This document shows, one piece after another, positions 1 through 9,100 of a stretch of 64,000 nt of DNA (its first letter is position 1; each line of letters starts with the position of its first letter). Origin of the DNA: Podocnemis expansa. Its lineage: Eukaryota > Chordata > Testudines > Podocnemididae. Below the pieces are notes generated by a model. That model did no database searches. It saw only the letters and a list, made by a program, of their open reading frames with translations, and was not told the DNA's origin. The stretch is from the NCBI GenBank assembly GCA_007922195.1, contig ML682059.1, positions 18,488,904 through 18,552,903 of the forward strand. Reading direction: 5' to 3'. A program made the translations under genes and the position numbers.

Positions 1-430
1 TTCTGTCCATCAAATTGAGGAGGGAGTCCCTTATTTCTTGGGGCCCTAGGTGGCCACCTGAGCCTAAAGCCACCACTTCGCTGTTCTTCCTTGCCAGCGG
101 GACTCTGCTGCCCTTTCCTGCAGGACTCTGCTCTGATGGTGCCGCCTTTTGCTGTAGGGCTCTGACCGTGCTGCCACTTGCCTGCAGTTCCTGACCATGC
201 AGCCCTTCCCTGCTGGCTTTCACCATCCCTCATGTCTCTGCCGGCTCTTACCAAACCACTACCTCTCTGCTGTCCCCAAAGTTTGCTCACTTCTCGCTCC
301 TGTCTCCCACCATGCCACCCTTCCCTGCCATGCTGTTTGGGGAGCCGCAATTTTTCATTGAAGAGCCACATGCGGCTTGTGAGCCACAGTTTGGCCACAT
401 CTGTAATAGAGTGTATTTTAAAAGGGATTT
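1..430. repeat. Degraded hAT-like interspersed repeat
   Basis: The stretch around 325-400 contains gagccgcaa...gagccacatgcggcttgtgagccacagtttggccac, arranged as the 'gagccgc/gcggctc' block that ends many amniote hAT repeats. The end 'tttggccac' resembles the inner part of a hAT terminal repeat. The preceding 300 bases are pyrimidine-rich and carry no credible gene. I could not find the matching left end or an 8-bp target duplication, so boundaries are approximate. Confidence 0.35.
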
Positions 431-574
431 GAAATAATACTGAAAAGTGTGTGATGATACCATCAAGTTTTATAACCATCCAGTTTTGTCAATATTACTC
501 TTGTCCTCCCTTCCGTCTCTCTACTATTATTCATGAACACCAAATTTTAATGTCTTATCTTAAATTGGATTATA
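431..574. other. No recognised feature
   Basis: AT-rich sequence between two repeats. I see no gene, RNA or repeat that I can name. Confidence 0.5.
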
Positions 575-629
575 GTATCTTCAGAGCAAGGACTATAGCT
601 AACTGCAAGTTTGTACAATAGCTCATACC
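575..629 (+). repeat. Old L3/CR1-like LINE tail fragment
   Basis: The words 'agagcaaggactatagct' and 'tttgtacaatagc' match the order of the conserved 3' tail of ancient L3/CR1-type LINEs of amniotes (agagcagggactgt...tgtacagcgcctagcacaa). A better copy lies at 8990-9100. The fragment is cut off by the MITE that begins at 632. Confidence 0.4.
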
Positions 630-702
630 TAGAGCTGTGCAAATCCGCGACTATCCGTGGATATCTGTATTATGTCCGCATCCGCGAATACAACATGGAT
701 AT

Positions 703-870
703 GTTTGGCTGCGAAGATGGTGTCGTCAGGAGGGCTTTGGCTTCCTCGACCATGGGTTGCTGTTTCAGGAAGAAGGACTGCTAGGCAGAGATGGACTCCA
801 TCTTTCGAGGAAGGGGAAGAGCGTATTTGGACGCAGACTGGCTGACCTAGTGAGGAGGGCTTTAAACTAG
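703..870 (+). pseudogene. CR1 ORF1 C-terminal remnant (SGNH esterase-like)
   Basis: The translation from 703 reads through WCRQEGFGFLDHG and LLGRDGLHLSRKGKS to a stop at 868-870. The 'RDGLHLS' motif supplies the Asp-x-x-His pair of the SGNH-hydrolase/esterase domain in CR1 ORF1 proteins. ORF1 proteins bind the element RNA, and the esterase activity is of uncertain role. Everything upstream, including the Gly-Asn-Ser block, was lost in the 5' truncation, so this cannot make a working protein. The same domain, also broken, is at 17141-17740. Confidence 0.8.
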
Positions 871-914
871 GTCTGAAGAGGGAAGGAGACCAAAGCCCAC
901 AGGTAAGTGACTAT

Positions 915-3902
915 GTGGGAGACCAGGGGGATGGGATGGAACTTGGGGGGTGCCGGGACTGTAACTCCAGGGATAGAAGAGAGGATAGTTGGAACATGCG
1001 GGGGGAATCAAATAACCTTCTTAGATGCTCTAATGAAGCCCTAATGCCTGAGGCAGGTGGGGGAGGTCAACACCAAAAGAAAATCCAGGGAGGTAGATAC
1101 AATAGAATTGAAAATCAAAATGGGAAAGTAGGGCAATCAGCTGGGTATCTTAGGTGCCTATACACAAATGCAAGGAGCCTGGGAAACAAGCAGGAGGAAT
1201 TGGTAGTACTGGCGCAGACAAAGAACTATGACATGATTGGGATAACAGAGACGAGGTGGGATAGTTTGCATGACTGGAGCTCTGCAATAGATGGGTATAA
1301 ACTGTTCAGGAAGGACAGGCAGGGAAGCAAAGGGGGAGGAGTAGCACTATATGTAAAGGAGCTCTATGACTGCTCAGAGCTTCATTATGAAAGTGGAAAC
1401 AAGCCAGTTGAAAGTCTGTGGGTTAAGTTTTGAGGGGAGAGCAACAAAGGGGATTTTGTGGTAGGTGTCTGCTATAGACCACCAGATCAGAAGGAGGAGG
1501 TGGATGAGGCATTCTATGGACAACTGACAGAAGTTTCTAGAGCACAGGCCCTGGTTCTCATGGGGGACTTCAATTACCCTGACATCTGCTGGGAGGCCAA
1601 TACAGCAGTGCACAGGCAATCCAGGAAGTTTCTGGAGAGTGTTGAGGACAACTTCCTGGTACAAACGCTGGAGCAACCAACTAGAGGCCTTGCACCTCTC
1701 GATCTGCTGCTCACAAATAGAGAAGAATTTATCAGGGAAGTAGAAGTCAATGGCAGCCTGGGTAGCAGTGACCATGAAATGATTGAGTTCAAGTTGATGA
1801 TTAAAGGAAAGAAGGAAAGAAGCAAAACACAGACCCTGGACTTCAGAAAAGCAGATTTTGTCTCCCTCAGGGAACTGATGGGCAGGATCCCTTGGGAGGC
1901 TGATCTGAAGGGGAAAGGTGTCCAAGAGAGTTGGGTGCATTTTAAAGAAACCCTGCTAAGGGCACAGGAAGATACAATTCCGATAAGGAGAAAGCACAGC
2001 AAATGTGGAAGGCGCCCACTGTGGCTTAACAGAGAGCTCTGCATTGAGCTGAAGCATAAAAAGGACGCTTACAGGAAGTGGCAGCTAGGACAGATGACTA
2101 AGGAGGCATATAAAGACATTGCTCGGGACTGCAGGGATAAAATCAGAAAGGCCAAAGGACAAATGGAGTTGCGACTAGCAAGGGATGTGAAGGATAACAG
2201 GAAGGGGTTCTACAAGTATATCAATAATAAGAAGAGGATCAGGGATGGTGTAGGTCCCTTACTGAATGGGGCAGGCATCCTCATGACAGAGGATGAGGAA
2301 AAAGCTGAAGTGCTCAATGCTTTTTTTACTTCAGTTTTCACAAGCAGGGTCAGCTCCCAGCCCACTACACTAGGTACGGTAGACTGGGGAGAAGGAGAGA
2401 GGCCCTTGGTGACAGAAGGTCAGGTTAGGGACTACTTAAAGAAACTAGATGTGCACAAGTCCATGGGGCCGGATGAACTGCATCTGAGGGAGTTCGCTGA
2501 TGAGATAGCAGTACCGTTGGCCATTATCTTTGAAAACTTGTGGCGAACAGGGGAGGTGCCAGAGGACTGGAAAAAAGCAAATATAGTACCTATCTTCAAG
2601 AAAGGCAAAAAGGAGGATCCAGGGAATTACAGACCTGTCAGCCTCACCTCAATCCCTGGAAAAATCATGGAGCAGCTTCTCAAAGAATCCATCCTGAAAC
2701 ACTTGGAGGAAAATAGAGTAATCAGGAATAGTCAGCATGGATTCACCAAGGGTAAATCATGCCTGACCAACCTCATCGCCTTCTATGATGAGATGACTGG
2801 ATTTGTGGATGCGGGAAGAGCCGTTGATGTGATATACCTTGACTTTAGCAAGGCTTTTGATACAGTTTCCCACAGCATTCTCATTGGCAAATTAAGGAAG
2901 TATGGGTTAGATGCGTGGACTGTAAGGTGGATAGAAAACTGGCTAGATCAACAGTTTCAGCGTGTAGGAATCAATGGCTCCATGTCAAGTTGGCAGGCAG
3001 TAACAAGTGGTGTGCCCCAGGGGTCGGTCCTGGGGCCAGTTCTGTTCAATGTTTTCATTAATGATCTGGATGATGGGATAGATTGCACACTTAGTAAGTT
3101 TGCAGATGATACCAAACTGGGGGGAACGGTAGACACCCTAGAGGGCAGGGACAGGATTCAGGGAGACCTAGACAAATTGGAGCAGTGGGCCAAGAGGAAT
3201 CTCATGAGGTTCAACAAGGACAAGTGTAAAATCCTGCACTTGGGACAAAAAAAACCCATGTACTGCTACAGGCTGGGGAGTAGTCAGCTAAATAGCAGCA
3301 CTGGAGAAAAGGACCTGGGAGTCATGGTGGATGGGAAGCTGGACATGAGTCAGCAGTGTGCACTTGCTGCCAGAAAGGCCAATGGCATACTGGGCTGCAT
3401 CAGAAGAAGTGTTGCCAGCAGATCGAGGGATGTGATCATTCCCCTCTATTCTGCACTAGTGAGGCCACATCTGGAATACCGTGTCCAGTTTTGGGCTCCC
3501 CACTACAAAAAGGACATGGACAAATTAGAGAGAGTCCAGAGGAGGGCAACCAAAATGATCAAAGGGCTGGAGCACAAGCCCTATGAAGAAAGACTGAAGG
3601 AACTAGGCTTATTTAGCCTGCAGAAGAGAAGACTGAGGGGGGATTTGATAGCAACCTTCAACTACTTGAAGGGTTGCTCCAAGGAGGAGGGAGCTCAACT
3701 GTTCTCGGTAGTAACAAAGGACAGAACGAGAAGCAGTGGTTTCAAGTTACAGCTGGGGCGGTCCAGGCTGGATATTAGGAGAAACTTCCTTACTAGGCGA
3801 GTGGTGAAGCATTGGAATAAGCTGCCTAGGGAGGTGGTGGAATCTCCATCTCTGGAGGTGTTCAAGGCCCAGCTGGATAAAACCCTGACTGGGATGATCT
3901 AA
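915..3902 (+). pseudogene. CR1 ORF2: APE-type endonuclease plus reverse transcriptase, one internal stop
   Basis: One continuous frame encodes the enzyme that nicks target DNA and copies CR1 RNA into it. N-terminal APE-like endonuclease motifs are visible: LYTNARSLGNK (from about 1150), GITETRWD with the metal-binding Glu at 1248-1250, GDFNYPDI (from about 1565) and the catalytic SDH at 1767-1775. The reverse transcriptase has [10 protein letters not shown] (Asp at 2841), [11 protein letters not shown] (from about 3006) and FADD (both Asp codons in 3105-3110). The C-terminal region ends at 3902. The frame is interrupted once, by TGA at 1431-1433, between the endonuclease motifs GGGVALYV and GVCYRPP, so the full-length protein is not made. 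The true start is uncertain; the first residues before 1150 are not conserved. Confidence 0.9.
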
Positions 3903-3983
3903 TGGGAGTGGTCCTGCTTTTTTTGGCAGGGGGTTGGACTAGATGACCTCGTGGGGTCCCTTCCAACCCTATGATTCTATGAT
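3903..3983 (+). other. CR1 3' UTR and tail
   Basis: An 81-bp 3' region that the reverse transcriptase recognises in CR1 elements. It contains the conserved 'gggggttggactagatgacc' and 'ggtcccttccaaccc' blocks and ends in 'tatgattctatgat', two near-copies of the 8-bp CR1 tail unit. Shorter copies of this region occur at 34664-34776 (same strand) and 27541-27622 (opposite strand). Confidence 0.85.
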
Positions 3984-4049
3984 CCGTGGACCATTTCTTC
4001 TGGATGCAGATCGGATATGGATCCACATATTTTTATTTGCACAGAGCTA

Positions 4050-4186
4050 GAGCCCTGCAAATAAGTGGCTATCTGTGGATATCGGCATTATATCCGCATC
4101 CATGGATACAACACGGATACCCATGGGCCATTTCTTGTAGATGCAGCTTGGATACAGATCCACATATTAGTATCCACGCAGGGCTC
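4050..4186. mobile_element. TA-flanked palindromic MITE, intact 137-bp copy
   Basis: Terminal repeats gagccctgcaaat and gtatccacgcagggctc are near-inverted copies. TA flanks both ends (4048-4049 and 4187-4188). The left TA is also the right TA of the neighbouring copy that ends at 4047, so the two MITEs sit head to tail with one shared target dinucleotide. Length and interior match the copy at 43360-43496. Confidence 0.8.
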
Positions 4187-5306
4187 TACTCATACAAATG
4201 GGTCACAGGCTGACTGGGCCTCTTGTAGAATTATTAATGAAAATAATTATTAATAAATATAGTAGAAGTGATCAATAATAATTAAATGATTAGTTAATTA
4301 TTAAAGAAAATAATTTTAATAAATAATAATTCAAACCAATGCCAGTGTACTTAGTTCTCGTCACCTCACTTCAAGAAAGATATAGCAGAAATGCAAGGAG
4401 TTTGCAGAAGGGAAATGTACAATATAATAATTAAAAATAAATGGACAAAAACATACTTTCAGGAGGAGATTAAAAAGATTAGGTATATTTAGGTTAGAGG
4501 AAAAGATGTAAGATATAAGGAAAAATAATGAATGGTGAACAGAAGGTAAATTATAAATTTTTATTCATCATATCACAACAGAAGAGCAAGGAGACACTGA
4601 ATAAAATTGAAAATTTTAAAATGATACAAAGACTTTTTTTCCTGTAAATGTATCGATAACCAGTGGATTTCAGTGCTACAAAATATCATCAAGGCCAAAA
4701 ACTTGGCAGAATATTTTTTTTAAAAAATCAGACATTTTTCACAAAAATGACGCCCCCCTCATTAGAAGCAGATAGAATAAACACTCATAAAGTTATAAAC
4801 TTTCATTCTTCAGGACATAAACCAAACATTGCCTAAAGGATATTAAATGAAATCTTTCCCTTTGGGCAAATTCCTGCATGAGTATCCACTGCAGATACTA
4901 GCTACTGTCATAGACACATTACTGGGTTGTTTGGACTACTGGACTGATCTGGTAACATTTCCTATGTTTCTTTGTTGTTAAGCTTCTACATATGCAGCAC
5001 AAAATTGAAGCCAACTTTGTTGTTACTATATTACACTGCATAGTTGTATCTAATTTGCTGTAAACGATGATCCAAAGTCCCCTGTAAGCAGTCTTGCTTC
5101 TGTTTTCTCTTTCCCATTTAATGTGTCAGATTGGGGTTTTTTTGTTTGTTTTTTTAGAGAATTCATTTCATTTTCTCATTATACATCTTAGATCAATTAT
5201 TTTTAAACACTGCTCTATAAAGTGAATGTGGACATTCTAAGACCTGCATACTTTATGACTTCCAGACATCACTACTAGCTGTCCGTTGCTCATTAAGTTA
5301 ATTTGA
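4187..5306. other. AT-rich intergenic DNA
   Basis: About 1.1 kb with many short A and T runs. I see no credible open frame, RNA gene or named repeat. Confidence 0.6.
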
Positions 5307-6907
5307 TGGCCGCCCCTCCCGGGCCATCACCTAGGTATGTGAAGAATGTTAAGGGGAGCAGATGGCCCTTTCAAACTAGATGGCCCCCTTAAACTGAACT
5401 AGATGGCCGTTGACACCCCATTGATCTCTACAGGGCTTGGCGTAGGTGGGCACTGCCTAATTGCAAGATCTTTGAAATAGTGAAGATATGAGTCATGATC
5501 ACCTTAGTTCCCCGCGTCCTCTGTAATCAGGGAAATGGCGGAAACAAACAGTTTAAAAACTTGGAGTTTGGGGTGATCAGGCAGGACGGTCCCTGACATC
5601 CTGCCTGGCCTGATCACCCAGACACTGACCTCTTCTGCTCACAAGCTCTCCCCTGAGCGTACCACAATTGAAACTGCCGGCCGAGTAACGAGTCTCTATC
5701 TCCTGCCTGTAATGCTGTTGCTGCTGCTGCTGGGATCGGTAAGAGCCTGCTCCTGCAGCTTTCCTTAATAAAGATACCTCATTCTTTGCTGCTGCTTCGC
5801 CATTGCTCTCTTTCAGCCTCACTGAGCCCACGCTCCTAAGAGCAGGCTTGTTTGGTTTTTGCCTTCCCCCTTCTCTTTTCTTAGGTTACTGCCTCTCTTT
5901 TTGCTGCTTAAAAAAGAGTTCCCGAGTCTTCAACTGTTTGCCATTGTCTTATATTGGTTGCTGTAACTTTCTCCTCCTATTGTCTTAAAAGTTCTATTGT
6001 AAGTTGCAACATTGTTAGTGTAATTTGTAAGCCTTAGAAGGGTTAAGTTAGTTTATAAGCTTGTATCGTTTAGTTGTTGCCTTTAGAATTGCTTTACCAG
6101 GTCATTTTTACTTTTCCCCTCTGTGATCCCCTGGGTTTAATAAACTGTTTCCTTAAACTTTCCTTGTCCTCTCTTGCCTTCCCAGCGGCTTCGTCTCACC
6201 TCCGCCGCTTCCCATGGCATTCTCTCACCTCCGCCGCTTCTCCACAGCTTCCCCTTGCCTCTGCCGCTTCCCGTGGCTTTCTTCCTCTCACCTCCACCGC
6301 TTTTCCGTGGCTTTCTCTCTCTCGCCCTCCGCCATATCCTGCAGTGTTCTCTCATGTCCCCGCCACTTCCCCGTGGCTTCCTCTCACCTCCGCCGCTTTC
6401 CCACGGCTTTCTCTCACCTCTGCCACTTTCCCACGGCTTCCCCTCTCACCCCGCCGCTTCCCACACAGCCACTGGCTCCCCCCGTCACCCCTTCCTTCCC
6501 ATCTTCATGTTCTCACAGCCCCCTTCTGTTTCCCCTCTGCCAACCTCAAAACTCCTGCTTCCCCCATTGACCTTGCTTTTCTCCGCCACTGTGGCACACC
6601 AAGTTGCATGATACCGCCCCCCCTTCTTATATGGTGTTGGGACATCTTTTAAGTTACTGTGAATTAGTTAAATTAGCCAAGAATCCCCATTGCCTCCCAA
6701 CTTGTTGCACCCCACAAAGTTGATCACTCCACAAAACCCCATTGCAGAGACACTGTCATAAACTTCATACACACACACCACACATACCCCACAGCTTACT
6801 TGCCTTCCATACCCGTTTTCAATAAAGATTACCCCGTACCCCACTGGTGCAGTAATTGCCCCCCAAGGTCTCCAAATTTTCAAACCTGCTTGCAGGGTCA
6901 CTAGCAA
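5307..6907 (+). repeat. Unclassified 1.6-kb interspersed repeat, copy A
   Basis: This block is related over most of its length to the reverse complement of 15045-17140 (copy B). Shared landmarks, in order: a palindromic start tgatggcc...cccctcccgggccatca (5307-5332), 'acagggcttggcgtaggtgggc', 'taatcagggaaa', a TATA-like tttaaaa (5552-5558), a 'ctgatcacccagacactgacc' block, a CTG run followed by a splice-donor-like ggt-aag (GT at 5739-5740), 'tgcaacattgt', a pyrimidine-rich tandem core, an AATAAA (6822-6827) and the closing 'gcagtaattgccccccaagg...cagggtca'. It begins with TG and ends with CA, but I found no target duplication. Promoter, splice donor and poly(A) signal in one unit suggest an LTR-like element or the non-autonomous form of a gene-bearing transposon. 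Confidence 0.7.
6180..6470 (+). repeat. Pyrimidine-rich minisatellite inside repeat copy A
   Basis: Imperfect tandem units of roughly 25-30 bases, each of the form 'tctcacctccgccgcttcccatggc'. The array is low-complexity, so long frames on either strand here are not evidence of genes. Copy B has a related but more diverged pyrimidine-rich core (minus strand, about 15430-16250). Confidence 0.75.
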
Positions 6908-7835
6908 AATGACAATATGTGCCTTTTTAAGATAGGCATTTCAACCTTTGATTGGAAGGTTAAAACACTACAGTCACAATTAAATGATTCATTTATTTTC
7001 CTAATTTATATAAAAGAATTTTTTTCATAGACCTAAAGTATAAGACTAAGAATCTTGAATTCATAGCACTTGTCTTCTGGTGGGTTGAATATCAGAAATC
7101 TGTTTATTATTTTCTTCCTCCAGTCTGTTGACAAACATTTGCGGAATCATTTTTACACAAGTAGGCAGTTATGATAGTTTGGAAAAAAAGTGACTATCAA
7201 CCTGCTTTGTTCTCAAACTATAGTGTCACTCATTGTCATAGGAGGTATTGTCAAGTTCCTAGTTAGCATCTCATGCACTTGAGGTTTAAGTGTAAATACA
7301 TGGCAAAATTATTTGTCCCTCTGTAGAAAGCCTTTCCATATCAGCATGGAAGATTCTGACAACTGTGGCTATGTGGGGGCAAACAGAAAGTGATTTGTTC
7401 AAAACATTTATCTAAAAGCTTACCTGCCACATACATTATAAAGACCAAAACATTTTCAAACATTAATAGCTGAATCTTCACACATAATCTGTGAGGCATA
7501 AATCAGATAAACCCTCAAATTAAGGATTATCTTGGATGAAATGCAGAAATGTTACTATACAGGATGATTCCATTTTCTAAAGAGAGGTTTATGCCAGTCT
7601 CACATTACCTCCAGGGTGGAGTAAGCACCTTTTTAAAATGAGGCATGCTGTGGCAAAAAAAGGAGTGATTTTAGTCAAACATAACTCAAGCATTGATTTT
7701 ACGGCACTTACAGTGTGTTAAACAGAGACACACCCAGGCAGAGCAGTTATTTAAGTGTAATAAAGGACACACTTCAATCTTCTCAGATGTGGAGTTATTG
7801 GATGGACAGACTGAGGTAAGTAGTCATAGGTTAAC
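6908..7835. other. No recognised feature
   Basis: AT-rich unique-looking DNA. I see no gene or named repeat. Confidence 0.55.
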
Positions 7836-8397
7836 GGGTTAAAATAAGGGGGAATGCATCGGAACGCCATTCTGGGGCCCACTATTTTTAGGGGCTCAGC
7901 ATTCTGGAGCCCCTAAAAATAGAACGTGGAGCCAGAATGCTGTGTTCCAGGGCCCACCATTGAAAAATGCAGGCCCCGGAATGCAGCATTCTGGCTCCAC
8001 ATTCTATTTTTCAGGGCCCGAACACTAGGTCCCTAAAAATAGTAGGCCCCAGAGTGGCGTTCCACCTCATTCTGCTGGGCAGGGGAGGGGGGCAGGGGCC
8101 AAACCCCACCCAAAACCCCTTCCCTTGTATGCCCCACCCCCAATCTGGGGCCTGCTGTGGTGCTGCCCGGACTGGAGCCTACTACCTCCACCTCCCGAGC
8201 TATGCCGCCAGTGAGCCAGGGTGGCAGACTCGCGCTGGGGGCTATTGGGGGGCAGAGAGTGGAGCGGTGGCATGAGAGGGCTGGAGCTAGGGTCCGGGGG
8301 GGGGGGCCACTGGCATGAGAGGGGGCCCACCAGCACTGGAGGGGGACCCACCAGTGTGGGAGCTTTCCGGGGCCCCCCCCAAATTATACTTTAACCC
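7836..8397. mobile_element. GGGTTAAA-ended foldback MITE
   Basis: Ends are gggttaaaataag and its near-inverse atactttaaccc. Inside is a perfect 16-bp hairpin, ctatttttaggggctc at 7882-7897 against 7907-7922, and a second longer inverted repeat at about 7928-8003 around ggagccagaatgctg / cagcattctggctcc. The right half is G-rich. Relatives sharing the 'ctatttttaggg' and 'tactttaaccc' blocks are at about 19190-19515, 26526-26706 and 55712-55781. It carries no coding capacity, so the parent family is unknown. Confidence 0.7.
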
Positions 8398-8985
8398 CTG
8401 TAAATTAATGAAAAAGTCTTCATGCAAACCTTAGCACTTAATAACACAATAAAGATCTTCTTCTTCTCCCTCATGCCACTTTTACCAGTGAGCGTCATGG
8501 CTGCAGCCTAGAGCATAGGGAGAACCAGGGCTTCCTTTCCTCAGCAACAGGTTCCAGCTCCTACTTGGGATTTCTAGGCATTCCCAGGCCAACTGAGAGA
8601 CATAATCTCTCGATCAGTCCACATGCAGGATGACAAGAATCCTTAAACAAAAGAAGGCTGACCAGAACATGATGTGCCCAGTCTAGTTCTAACAGACACT
8701 TGCTAGGGGCCATCTGGTCAGGTGCCCAAGCCACCTCAGCTGACTCCTATTGATCCACAGGAGTAAGCAACTCTACTCTGAGGCTATGCCAATTAGCCAA
8801 GCCTTTCATCTCAGAAAGCAGACTAGTACCTGACAGATGAATTTAAGTTCCGATTATTAGTGGTTCTTTCACGTTTAGATATGTGCAAGTGACAAGAACA
8901 GTTTGCTCACGTTTTCAATGGATGGCCATTTTTACCTTTCTTTTTATTTTTTTATTTTTTTCTTCCTCAAATGATTCATTACTTA
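8398..8985. other. No recognised feature
   Basis: Mixed-composition DNA with no supported gene or repeat. Confidence 0.5.
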
Positions 8986-8989
8986 CGGT

Positions 8990-9100
8990 ACAAGCTTTTC
9001 ACAGCAGGGACTCTATCTTGCTCCATGTTTGTACAGTTCCTGGCACAATAGTGTCCTGTTTAGGAACTACAATAATCAATAATAAAACTAAAGAGTGATA
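8990..9100 (+). repeat. L3/CR1-like ancient LINE 3' tail
   Basis: The order 'cagcagggactctatcttgc...atgtttgtacagttcctggcacaatagtgtcctg...aataat' matches the conserved 3' tail of an ancient L3/CR1-type LINE that is common in amniote genomes. It is short and diverged, with no coding part left. Confidence 0.6.

Larger units (their letters stand above)
703..3983 (+). mobile_element. CR1 non-LTR retrotransposon, 5'-truncated, nearly intact ORF2
   Basis: This is a 3.28-kb chicken-repeat-1 LINE. It starts inside the last 55 codons of ORF1, contains the whole endonuclease-reverse transcriptase ORF2, and ends with the CR1 3' UTR ('ggttggactagatgacctc', 'cccttccaaccctatg') and the short tail 'atgattctatgat'. 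5' truncation is the normal result of incomplete target-primed reverse transcription. The flanks rejoin cleanly as a MITE (632-702 and 3984-4047), which fixes both boundaries to within a few bases. Only one stop codon breaks ORF2, so it is young compared with the CR1 at 14031-27660. Confidence 0.93.
632..4047. mobile_element. TA-flanked palindromic MITE, split by a CR1 insertion
   Basis: The left half is 632-702 and the right half 3984-4047, together about 135 bases. The ends are mirror images (gagctgtgcaaat and atttgcacagagc) and lie between TA dinucleotides at 630-631 and 4048-4049. Two uninterrupted relatives of 137 bp occur at 4050-4186 and 43360-43496. The interior is built from repeats of 'gatatccgc' and 'gcatccgc'. 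The CR1 at 703-3983 was inserted into the middle, so the MITE is the older element. A TA target duplication suggests a Tc1/mariner-type source, but no transposase is present to prove it. Confidence 0.8.

Noticed and set aside
1374..2044. Minus-strand frames of 188 and 156 codons
   Set aside because: Antisense to CR1 ORF2, whose sense frame carries clear endonuclease motifs.
6074..6652. 192-codon frame and two overlapping ones
   Set aside because: They translate the minisatellite 'ctccgccgcttcccatggc'; the repeated units give similar frames in all registers.
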